Shown: in pieces, positions 7,574 to 13,061 of the stretch
Layout: every line of letters begins with the position of its first letter
Position numbering within the stretch: the first letter of the stretch is position 1
Assembly (NCBI GenBank): GCA_023403475.1
Contig: JAEYEL010000039.1
Span: 1 to 13,061, forward strand
Source: Actinomycetes bacterium
GTDB taxonomy: Bacteria > Actinomycetota > Coriobacteriia > Coriobacteriales > Eggerthellaceae
Direction: 5' to 3'
Length of the DNA: 13,061 nt
Notes under the pieces: model-generated
Told to the model about the DNA's origin: nothing
Seen by the model: the letters and a program-made list of their open reading frames with translations, nothing else
Databases searched by the model: none
Made by a program: the position numbers and the translations under genes

Positions 7574-7601
7574 GCGAAATGTTTCACGTGAAACATTTCG
7601 C
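7574..7601. promoter_or_regulatory. parS: parS centromere site (ParB/Spo0J binding)
   Basis: TGTTTCACGTGAAACA at 7580-7595 is the 16-bp bacterial chromosomal parS consensus TGTTNCACGTGAAACA with no mismatch. It is embedded in a larger perfect palindrome of 28 bases (arms GCGAAA / TTTCGC outside the core). ParB binds parS, spreads as a CTP-dependent clamp and loads SMC for chromosome segregation. Such sites cluster near oriC in most bacteria. Here it lies 54 bases upstream of the symporter start, so ParB binding or spreading might also affect that promoter. No parAB genes are in the window, so a plasmid- or ICE-encoded ParB is a less likely alternative. Confidence 0.9.
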
Positions 7602-7671
7602 AAGCTTTTCCGCTCGCACTTGCGTTCGCGTCAAAGACCACACATGAATACGCACACGACTTATCGCAGGC

Positions 7672-7705
7672 AAAAAAAATAGCACCGGCGAAAACCCGTG
7701 TGCTA
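7672..7705 (-). terminator. Rho-independent terminator, minus strand
   Basis: Read on the minus strand, TAGCAC-A-CGG pairs with CCG-GTGCTA (one bulged base), closing a 7-base loop, and is followed immediately by eight T's (7679-7672). This is a classic intrinsic terminator. No annotated minus-strand gene ends close before it (the zeta toxin stops 400 bases upstream), so it must end the short transcript described at 7680-7891, or act as an attenuator in the symporter leader. Confidence 0.85.
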
Positions 7706-7891
7706 AATATATCGATAATAGGAATAGGTTGAATGGAGAGAGCGGAAGGAACGAGAGGAGCGGAGCGGCTCGATAGATGCCGCACGGCAACATTTCTGCG
7801 CAGCATGCTGGCTCATTACGGCATTCGCCGCATCACCGTTGCTCGCACTGCCGCCAGCTGCGCTGTTCCTATGTCCCGTCAAGAAAATCAT
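7680..7891 (-). ncRNA. Short transcript candidate: small RNA, leaderless small ORF, or symporter leader
   Basis: A sigma70-like promoter (7898-7926) predicts a start at about 7891, and a strong terminator ends at 7672, defining an RNA of about 210-220 nt. The predicted first base is also the A of an ATG (7891-7889) opening a 62-codon frame that stops with TAG at 7703-7705, inside the first arm of the terminator. The peptide (MIFLTGHRNSAAGGSASNGD...) is Ala/Ser/Arg-rich, with no helix or domain I recognise. The RNA has several self-complementary parts, for example CAGCATGCTG near 7801-7810. Known riboswitch motifs (T-box, SAM, glycine, SRP RNA loop) were sought by eye and not found. It could be an sRNA, a leaderless mRNA, or an attenuated 5' leader for the symporter 150 bases further on. 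Confidence 0.35.
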
Positions 7892-7897
7892 GCGGTC

Positions 7898-7926
7898 ACT
7901 TTAGCACAGTAAACCGTCTTCGGCAA
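7898..7926 (-). promoter_or_regulatory. Sigma70-like promoter, minus strand
   Basis: On the minus strand TTGCCG (7926-7921) and TAAAGT (7903-7898) are separated by exactly 17 bases. The expected transcription start, 6-7 bases on, falls at 7891. A 14-bp palindrome lies directly upstream of the -35 box. No coding frame covers it. Confidence 0.55.
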
Positions 7927-7933
7927 CAAGATT

Positions 7934-7947
7934 TTTCCGTTCGGAAA
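7934..7947. repeat. 14-bp palindrome beside a -35 box
   Basis: TTTCCGTTCGGAAA is a 6-bp inverted repeat with a 2-base centre, 7 bases upstream of the -35 box of the short transcript. This is a plausible position for an activator or repressor operator; no partner regulator is identifiable. Confidence 0.5.
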
Positions 7948-8103
7948 CAAACTTTCGGGAACATATCGTAAAGCGCGCGCAGCGAGCCTTTCCAAGCTCA
8001 TCGCAACATTGCCCGCAACCTTTCAGACAATATGTCCATTGTGATGTTAGCGAGAACAGAAAACCCGAATCGCTTGAGTCAAAGATTCCTGCAAGGCATC
8101 ACT

Positions 8104-8883
8104 TCATTCTTTACTTTCTTCCTTGAGCTTGGCAAGAGTTCCTTCGAGAAATTCATAGTGCGTTTTCTCTTCGGAAGTCCACGAACCGAACAAAACGCTG
8201 CTCAGAGCTTCGCTTGCTTTGCGCGTGTCGTTGGCAAGCGGGTAGAGGCATGCGCCGGTGCGGGAATACAGGCGAATTTCCTCGAACAGACCGGACTGTT
8301 CCAAAGCGTCAAGATTGCTCACAATGTCGTGTATGATCTTGTTGTGGTGCACAGGGTCGGTTGCTCGAGGAATGGTGCCTGTCAAGCGCATTTGCTCGTA
8401 CCGTATTTGGCAGCTTATAAGCGATATCTCGGGCTTGACCGCCATGAGGGCAAGGGACACCGCATATCCGCGTTTTCTCAAAAGCGTTGCAGTGTCGATA
8501 GGAACCTTCGCCGTCCTCAACGTCCCCTCGATAACAAGGTTGTACTGCATAACCGAAAGTGCGTCTATGAGAGCTTCCGTCATCTTCCCTGCCCACGATG
8601 CCGTATACGACACCGCTTCAGGACCGTATTTTGCATCGAGCTCTCGATAGTGAGGATGTCGCGACCGATATTCATCGCCGTTGATGACAATGATGTTGCC
8701 TTGGTGCTTTGTATCGTATATGCCATGAAGCGTAGTTTTTCCAGCACCGCTTTGGCCGCCGAGCAAAACAGCATGTGGATCGTCGACAGAATGAGTTTCA
8801 GCATCTCTTATAAGGCGTTTGACCAGCGCAGTTCGCTCCTCTTCAAAGCTTTCTGGGGAATAGCTTGCAAGATCCTCGTTCAT
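8104..8883 (-). CDS. Zeta-family toxin (UDP-N-acetylglucosamine kinase type)
   Basis: A cytosolic P-loop kinase of 259 residues. Zeta toxins phosphorylate UDP-GlcNAc, blocking peptidoglycan precursor synthesis. Visible marks are Walker A GGQSGAGKTT (42-51), the substrate-binding block INGDEYRSRHPHY (67-79, with D70, E71, R73), VIEGT (117-121) where zeta proteins place a conserved Glu, and a downstream Arg in IPRATDP (171-177). The gene is complete. Its ATG overlaps the antitoxin stop by one base (TGATG), implying translational coupling and antitoxin-first expression. Classical epsilon antitoxin is absent; the partner is an HTH protein. PezT-type zeta toxins also pair with HTH antitoxins, so this resembles a PezAT-like arrangement. 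Confidence 0.88.
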   Translation of the reverse strand: MNEDLASYSPESFEEERTALVKRLIRDAETHSVDDPHAVLLGGQSGAGKTTLHGIYDTKHQGNIIVINGDEYRSRHPHYRELDAKYGPEAVSYTASWAGKMTEALIDALSVMQYNLVIEGTLRTAKVPIDTATLLRKRGYAVSLALMAVKPEISLISCQIRYEQMRLTGTIPRATDPVHHNKIIHDIVSNLDALEQSGLFEEIRLYSRTGACLYPLANDTRKASEALSSVLFGSWTSEEKTHYEFLEGTLAKLKEESKE

Positions 8884-9452
8884 CAGGCAGCCCTCGTGCT
8901 TATCAAAAGCGCAAACTCATTGAGAGCATCGATTTGTCCGCGGATTTCCGCAATTCCTATCTTTCCTTTGTTGTTTTCTTTGATGATCTGCCGTTTTGCA
9001 TGAGCCATCTGCTTGAGAATGTCATCATATATCATCTCGCGAACCGTATCTCCGCTTTTCTGGGCGGCAAAGTACAGTCGCGTTATGTCAGACATTATTT
9101 CCGCAGCCTTCTCGTTCAAAATCTCCTGCTCCAAGGTAAGCATATAGATTTCGTTGATGTCCATGATCTTGCCCTCCTCGTCGAATGTCACCATGGAATA
9201 CACTATTTGCTCGGCTTTTTCCCGCTGCGGTTCAGGAATTTTATCACCGTCACGGTCGAGGCATTCGGCCATAAACCACGGGTTCGCTGCTGCGCGAATG
9301 AGGTTCGCGTTCGCCCTGCTGGGAGCTTTTCCGTTCTCATAGCGTACCATGCTCGCCTCGCCAATGCCAAGAAGCTGCGCGAAGGCCTGCTGGGTCAATT
9401 CGTATTTCCCTCGAATCTGCCTGATATCCAATGCCGTCAACTGATCGCCCAT
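8883..9452 (-). CDS. HTH (XRE/MqsA-like) antitoxin paired with zeta toxin
   Basis: A 189-residue DNA-binding protein. Residues 5-45 form a Cro/C1-type helix-turn-helix (LTALDIRQIRGKYELTQQAF, then AQLLGIGEASMVRYENGK), close to the MqsA/HigA style in which L-T-Q-x-x-A-x-L-L-G is followed by R-Y-E-N-G. The rest is acidic and helical (KAEQIVYSMVTFDEEG, LEQEILNEKAAEIM), likely the toxin-neutralising part. I chose the ATG at 9452 because TAGGAGC precedes it by 8 bases; three earlier ATGs (up to 9494) have no ribosome site and would lie inside the AT-rich operator region. It is expected to repress its own operon and to bind the zeta toxin encoded immediately downstream. Its length is greater than that of a minimal PezA. 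Confidence 0.82.
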   Translation of the reverse strand: MGDQLTALDIRQIRGKYELTQQAFAQLLGIGEASMVRYENGKAPSRANANLIRAAANPWFMAECLDRDGDKIPEPQREKAEQIVYSMVTFDEEGKIMDINEIYMLTLEQEILNEKAAEIMSDITRLYFAAQKSGDTVREMIYDDILKQMAHAKRQIIKENNKGKIGIAEIRGQIDALNEFALLISTRAA

Positions 9453-9512
9453 AGTCTCGCTCCTAAAATCTATCATTTGGTATACCATATACAATCATTT
9501 TATATACCTTCT
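9453..9512 (-). promoter_or_regulatory. AT-rich promoter/operator of the toxin-antitoxin operon
   Basis: The stretch just upstream of the antitoxin ATG is strongly AT-rich, in contrast to the flanking genes. It contains the palindrome GGTATACC (9479-9486) and related TATATAC / TATATACC blocks at 9487-9508, candidate binding sites for the HTH antitoxin. Several TATA-like hexamers could serve as -10 boxes; I cannot choose one. Confidence 0.45.
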
Positions 9513-9810
9513 ATGATGAACATTCCATCTCTAGCACTCATTTTATAAATTCTTCATAGTATAAAACTATAAATTGATAGTTTTCTCGGAAAGTTTCTAA
9601 CGGAACCGCTTGAACCGCATCCCAGCGACATCGCCGCATGGATAGACGATGCTCTTTCATGGAGAAAAGGCTGGGCGCTTTCCTCATCGTGCAAGGTGCT
9701 GCCAAGTGGATAGCTTCTGTACTAGCTGGAAAATTGCTAGAATTCTTTCTGTACTAGCTGGAAAATTGCTAGAATTCTTTCTGTACTAGCTAGTGTTGAA
9801 GGAGTTTTCC
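9513..9810. other. Divergent intergenic region with AT-rich inverted repeat and short coding-like relic
   Basis: Between the toxin-antitoxin promoter and the ATPase gene lie an AT-only hairpin (AAAACTAT 9563-9570 with ATAGTTTT 9577-9584), then a plus-strand frame of 46 codons (9573-9713) with protein-like composition (FLTEPLEPHPSDIAAWIDDA followed by LSWRKGW) but no start codon, probably the tail of a lost gene. After it come the 32-bp tandem repeats. Confidence 0.45.
9715..9791. repeat. 32-bp tandem direct repeat (2.4 copies) carrying a duplicated promoter
   Basis: Two identical 32-base units (9715-9746, 9747-9778) are followed by a 13-base partial third copy (9779-9791). Each full unit contains CTAGC...GCTAG inverted arms and an AGAATTCT palindrome. 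Each also contains TGCTAGAAT, an extended -10 box (TG-N-TAGAAT, hexamers at 9738-9743 and 9770-9775). The second would start transcription at about 9782, 28 bases before the ATPase ATG. The matching -35 (TTCTGT, 17 bases upstream) is weak. The identity of the copies points to recent duplication. Confidence 0.8.
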
Positions 9811-11187
9811 ATGCTCAGGCGCAAGATGTACGATAATTTGATGCAGTGGCATCAGGAAGAGCCTCGCAAGGTGCTGCTCTTGCTGGGTGCACGCCAGACG
9901 GGAAAAACATATCTCGTGAGGGAGTTTGCCCGAAACAACTACGAGTCTTTCGTCGAGGTTAACTTTCTCGACGATGAAGAAAATGGACGCTTCCTGGCAG
10001 GCGCCAAGAGCTCAGAGGATCTGGTGAGCCGTCTCTCCCTTGTTGCAGGAGGGTCTTTGCGCCCGGGAACCCTTGTCTTTCTCGATGAAGTTCAGCACTT
10101 CGGACGTGAAGTGGTAACGTTATCAAAATTCTTGCTCGATGACGGACGCTTCGATCTTGTCTTGTCCGGCTCGCTTCTAGGAACAGTATTGGGTGGCATC
10201 ACCTCCTTTCCGGTTGGCTACGCACGAGTGCTGCGGATGTTCCCCCTCGATTTCGAAGAGTTCTGCTGGGCTATGAACGTACCTGCGAGCATTTTAACCA
10301 CCGTGCAGGATTGCTACCGTAGCAAAACCCCTCTGGAAGAATCGCTGCACAATCAGCTGACAAAACTCTTTCGTCAATACATCGTAGTGGGAGGCATGCC
10401 GGAGGCGGTGCAGAAATTCCTTGACCACCACCGTGACCTAGGAGAAAGCCGCATGATCGACACCGACATCCTCAAGCAATACCGCTATGACATCACCAAG
10501 TACGCAGGAAAGAGCAAGATGTCTATTCTCTCGATATTCGACAGCATCCCCGGCCAGTTGGCGAAGGTTAACAAACGTTTCGCTTTGAATTCAGTGCGTA
10601 AGGATGCCATCTACGAAGTATTGGAAGACAACTTCGCTTGGCTTTCCCAAGCCGGTATCGCGCTGCAAACTCACTTGGTTACAGAGCCGAAATTGCCGCT
10701 TCTGCGCACCTGCATCAGGAGCAAGTTCAAGCTGTACTCGTCGGACTGCGGGCTGCTCCTTGTCCGGTATCCGCTGGCCAGCGCACGTGAAGTCATCTCC
10801 GGTTCGGGGGATGCCAATTTTGGCGCCGTATACGAGAACGTGGTGGCCCAGGAACTGGCCTGCGCCGGCTTCCCGCTTTTCTACTACAACAACAATCGCA
10901 AGGGCGAGGTCGATTTCCTCATCGAGACCCACGAGGGCAAGGTCGTGCCCATCGAAGTGAAGTCGGGCAAGGACTACAAGCGCCACATGGCGCTGAACAA
11001 CCTGCTCGGCACGAAGGACTACCCCATCGACTGCGCCTATGTGCTCTCGGAGTTCAACGTCTCCCAGGGCGAGCGCGAAGGCAAGCCGGTCTACTACCTG
11101 CCCCTGTACATGACCATGTGCCTGCATGAGGAACGGGGCGACGACTTGAAAGGATTTATTCTGGAGAAGATTTCCTTCGACGAATGA
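9811..11187 (+). CDS. AAA_14 / DUF4143 ATPase
   Basis: A 458-residue cytosolic ATPase of the large bacterial/archaeal AAA_14-DUF4143 family, whose cellular role is not established. Residues 20-160 are the P-loop domain: Walker A GARQTGKT (26-33), Walker B LVFLDEVQ (88-95), LSGS sensor (118-121), then FPVGYARVLRMFPLDFEEF (133-151), the family's hallmark. The rest is the DUF4143 part, including GGMPEAVQ and a PDDEXK-like core GEVDFLI...VVPIEVKSGK with D368, E382 and K384 present. I chose the ATG at 9811 (GAAGGAG 6 bases upstream) over the upstream GTG at 9793. From about codon 345 to 440 nearly every codon ends in G or C, while earlier codons are mixed, so the gene looks mosaic. Such genes occur as many paralogues per genome and often move horizontally. 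Confidence 0.9.
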   Translation: MLRRKMYDNLMQWHQEEPRKVLLLLGARQTGKTYLVREFARNNYESFVEVNFLDDEENGRFLAGAKSSEDLVSRLSLVAGGSLRPGTLVFLDEVQHFGREVVTLSKFLLDDGRFDLVLSGSLLGTVLGGITSFPVGYARVLRMFPLDFEEFCWAMNVPASILTTVQDCYRSKTPLEESLHNQLTKLFRQYIVVGGMPEAVQKFLDHHRDLGESRMIDTDILKQYRYDITKYAGKSKMSILSIFDSIPGQLAKVNKRFALNSVRKDAIYEVLEDNFAWLSQAGIALQTHLVTEPKLPLLRTCIRSKFKLYSSDCGLLLVRYPLASAREVISGSGDANFGAVYENVVAQELACAGFPLFYYNNNRKGEVDFLIETHEGKVVPIEVKSGKDYKRHMALNNLLGTKDYPIDCAYVLSEFNVSQGEREGKPVYYLPLYMTMCLHEERGDDLKGFILEKISFDE

Positions 11188-11674
11188 GATGAGCGGGTAA
11201 CTGCAGATTGACTTCGCCACAGCAGCGGCTCTTGCCTCATCGGCTCCGCATTCCAAACTCCGGCTCGATGCTAAAGCCAAGGCGGGCACGGCGAGCAAAC
11301 CCTCCGCTAACCGGGCGAGGTCCCTTCACCGAGATCGAGCGGGCGCGGGCGTCCATTCCGAACAAAGATCCGTAATCGCCGCCGATGTTGTACTTCGCCA
11401 AGAGAAGACCCCCCTTCCCAAGCATGTGGCGCGGCCTCACCCCTTGTTTGAATTGATGCTTTCAAGTTTAGCGAAGGCCTCAACCTGCGTGCTCGTTTGG
11501 AACCTCGGGGAAAGGGGTCTTTCCGTTATCTTGCTAATCAACTCGGATTCGGGTCATATTTCCTAAAAGCAGAGTTTTGCAAAACAGATTGCAAACGCAT
11601 TGAAAAACGAGAAAAGCCGCCCAAAGGCGGCCTTTCCAATATGCAAAAAGCGACCCTGCCATTATCTCTGGCGA
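11188..11674. other. Intergenic region with no supported gene
   Basis: About 490 bases separate the ATPase stop from the MFS stop; the genes converge. The first 280 bases are GC-rich and contain a 67-codon minus frame (11237-11440) without a ribosome site or recognisable product; the rest is AT-richer. A terminator lies at 11612-11637. No terminator was seen directly after the ATPase gene. Confidence 0.5.
11612..11637 (-). terminator. Rho-independent terminator of the MFS gene, possibly bidirectional
   Basis: GCCGCC (11616-11621) pairs with GGCGGC (11626-11631) around a CAAA loop. On the minus strand the stem is followed by TTTTCTCGTTTTTC, a good U-tract, about 45 bases after the MFS stop. 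On the plus strand the tract CCTTTCC is weaker but could help end ATPase transcription. Confidence 0.8.
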
Positions 11675-12886
11675 TTATTTGACACGTTTTGCTTCCTTTA
11701 TGAAAAGGGAGCAGATAACCGACACAAACGCTAACCCGCCAAGCATGAGCTGCCCCGCCATCCCAAACGATGTCGCTTCCGCAGCGAGAGCATACAGCGA
11801 TGCACCGAAGGCAATGCCGAGCGTCGTGCAGAACGTGATGAGCGCGAGTGCTTTGTTTGTCATTCCCGGAGGAAGATTTTCAATGGCCAGAGTACGAACG
11901 CATACAGGAATACCCGCACAGGCAAGCCCTTCGAAAACGATGCCTACCCATACGCCAGCTACGGAAGAAACCGTGTACATTATCATGATTCCCACAAAGT
12001 AGAGTGCCCCGAACCCTATCATCCATTTCTTACGTGAGCCTGTTCTGTCCATCACAAAACCAACCGCGAAGGAAAGCACCGAAAGGCCACTGCACACGCT
12101 TACCATCGCATTAGCAGACACCGCATCCATAGCGAACGTCTCCATAAGATAGCTTGGATAGTACGTGTTTACTCCTCCTGCGCAAATCCACGCAAAAATA
12201 AGGAACACCACACCTATAAGCCAAGCGGTGGGCGTTTTCAACAGGTCGCCCCAGGAACTCTCGCTCGGCATAATCTTGCCTTTCGCCTCTTCCTCAACGA
12301 AGTTGACTTCTGGCACCAGTTTCATAACACAAACAACGACAAGAGCCAGAACAGACCATACTGCGGAAAGAAGCAAAACGAGACCGTACCCGTAACCGAG
12401 CAGGCGCGGAACGATATTCAAATCAACGATAGTGCCAATTCCAGCATAAGCGGCCATTATCCCCATAGCCATACCCCTTGTTTTCTCAGGAAACCAAATC
12501 CCTATAAGAGGAGGCCATGCAACTTGATACAGCCCGAAACCCAAGCCTATTATCACACGACAGGCAAGAAAGAAAGCATAGTTCGTTCCGCAAAAGCACG
12601 CCAATACGGCACCAAGAGCCGTCAAACCCGCCGATATAACCACAACCGCTTTCAAGCCAAGCTTGTCACATAACCCTCCAGCGGGAAAAGCCATCACAAC
12701 CGCCGCAAAGGAGAACACCGAAACGAGCAGACCAATGGCAACCGAGTCCACTCCGAAGAGAGGAACTATCAAGGATGCGGCAGGTGGCACGTTGAACATG
12801 TTCACAGGGCCTGCGCAAGCCGAAAAAAGAATGGCGAACACCACAGCCCACGCGTAACGAGGTGTCTTCAAGGCAGACGAAACCAT
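11675..12886 (-). CDS. Major facilitator superfamily transporter
   Basis: A 403-residue cytoplasmic-membrane porter with about 12 hydrophobic segments in two halves separated by a charged loop (EVNFVEEEAKGKIMPSESSW). The MFS loop 2-3 motif is GGLCDKLGLK (70-79), with an echo in the second half (FVMDRTGSRKKW). RVIIGLGFGLYQVAWPPLIG, then IWFPEKTRGMAMGI, is the helix 4-5 pattern seen in CynX/NNP/OFA-like anion porters. I chose the ATG at 12886, preceded by GGAGGGATAAAT, over the upstream ATG at 12922, which has no ribosome site. No regulator or enzyme gene adjoins it within the window. Substrate unknown; small anions or organic acids are plausible from the family resemblance only. Confidence 0.88.
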   Translation of the reverse strand: MVSSALKTPRYAWAVVFAILFSACAGPVNMFNVPPAASLIVPLFGVDSVAIGLLVSVFSFAAVVMAFPAGGLCDKLGLKAVVVISAGLTALGAVLACFCGTNYAFFLACRVIIGLGFGLYQVAWPPLIGIWFPEKTRGMAMGIMAAYAGIGTIVDLNIVPRLLGYGYGLVLLLSAVWSVLALVVVCVMKLVPEVNFVEEEAKGKIMPSESSWGDLLKTPTAWLIGVVFLIFAWICAGGVNTYYPSYLMETFAMDAVSANAMVSVCSGLSVLSFAVGFVMDRTGSRKKWMIGFGALYFVGIMIMYTVSSVAGVWVGIVFEGLACAGIPVCVRTLAIENLPPGMTNKALALITFCTTLGIAFGASLYALAAEATSFGMAGQLMLGGLAFVSVICSLFIKEAKRVK

Positions 12887-12936
12887 ATTTATCCCTCCAA
12901 ACATAGTGTTAAGCTGAAACACATCTTGATGAATCG

Positions 12937-12964
12937 ATTATTCGCGATTATTTGCAAGAAGCAA
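12937..12964 (-). promoter_or_regulatory. Putative promoter of the MFS gene
   Basis: On the minus strand TTGCTT (12964-12959) and AATAAT (12942-12937) are 16 bases apart, placing the start near 12930 and leaving a 5' UTR of about 44 bases. The -10 box lies in a short direct repeat (CGATTATT at 12935-12942 and 12945-12952), which could bind a regulator. Confidence 0.35.
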
Positions 12965-12982
12965 AAAGATGAAGAGGGGCTT

Positions 12983-13061
12983 TTAGCAGAGCGTTTCAAT
13001 CCCTAGGAGCGAAGAGACGTCTTGAGCGGTCACCGTGAACGAAACCCCAGCTCTACGCGAC
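12983..13061 (-). CDS. Possible 3' end of an upstream gene (partial)
   Basis: From the right edge the minus strand is open for 25 codons ending in TAA at 12983-12985 (SRRAGVSFTVTAQDVSSLLG then IETLC). The peptide looks protein-like but is too short to identify, and no terminator follows. It may be the C-terminus of a neighbouring gene or chance. Confidence 0.2.
   Translation of the reverse strand, partial: SRRAGVSFTVTAQDVSSLLGIETLC

Larger units (their letters stand above)
7520..8103. other. Gene-free regulatory region between symporter and zeta toxin
   Basis: About 580 bases carry no convincing protein gene. From left to right it contains parS (7574-7601), an intrinsic terminator on the minus strand (7672-7705), a possible short transcript read leftward from about 7891, its promoter (7898-7926), a 14-bp palindrome (7934-7947), and about 150 bases next to the toxin stop in which I see nothing definite. 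Confidence 0.6.

Noticed and set aside
7680..7891. T-box, SAM, glycine riboswitch or SRP RNA
   Set aside because: None of the conserved sequence elements of these families could be found by eye in the leader.
9715..9793. CRISPR array
   Set aside because: Units are directly abutting 32-bp tandem copies without unique spacers and no cas genes are present.
11237..11440. 67-codon minus frame after the ATPase gene
   Set aside because: GC-rich spacer frame without ribosome site or recognisable motif; could be a relic but nothing supports a gene.

Overview
The window looks like a chromosomal segment of an anaerobic, moderately GC-rich actinobacterium, probably Coriobacteriia/Eggerthellales. The reasons are protein style (PuuP-like and SSS carriers, a lone MFS porter, an AAA_14/DUF4143 ATPase, a secreted repeat protein with a YKxGExP motif), strong AGGAGG-type ribosome sites, and one leaderless-looking promoter. 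This placement is an inference and no rRNA or core gene confirms it. An exact ParB-binding parS site (7580-7595, inside a 28-bp perfect palindrome) suggests, if chromosomal, that the window lies within the origin-proximal domain.

Layout, left to right. 1-1018 (minus): N-terminal part of a secreted protein with a signal peptide and three ~140-residue repeats, running off the left edge. 1019-1717: gene-poor DNA with a 42-bp palindrome, the 3' remnant of an IS3-type transposase, and a run of degenerate ~20-bp repeats continuing into the 3' end of the next gene. 1718-4081 (minus): a two-gene operon, FmdA/AmdA-type amidase then PuuP-like permease, plausibly for uptake and hydrolysis of a small amide or amine-derived compound. 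4310-5455 (minus): a YhcG/DUF1016-type PDDEXK nuclease gene split by one in-frame amber codon. 5456-5854: hairpin-rich spacer. 5855-7519 (minus): SSS-family sodium:solute symporter. 7520-8103: gene-free regulatory DNA with parS, a strong minus-strand terminator, and about 210 nt upstream of it a good sigma70-like promoter; together they define a short unknown transcript. 8104-9452 (minus): a translationally coupled toxin-antitoxin pair, HTH antitoxin and zeta-type kinase. 9453-9810: divergent regulatory DNA with a 32-bp tandem duplication that appears to duplicate a promoter. 9811-11187 (plus): AAA_14/DUF4143 ATPase, the only convincing plus-strand gene, with a composition shift in its 3' third. 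11188-11674: spacer ending in a terminator. 11675-12886 (minus): MFS transporter with its promoter region.

Functionally the window mixes nutrient uptake (three transporters and an amidase) with accessory or defence-type genes (nuclease pseudogene, zeta toxin-antitoxin, AAA_14 ATPase, IS relic). I see no complete novel multi-gene system. The best candidates for something undescribed are the short promoter-to-terminator unit at 7672-7926, the duplicated promoter repeat before the ATPase, and the 3'-end-derived repeats at 1621-1738.
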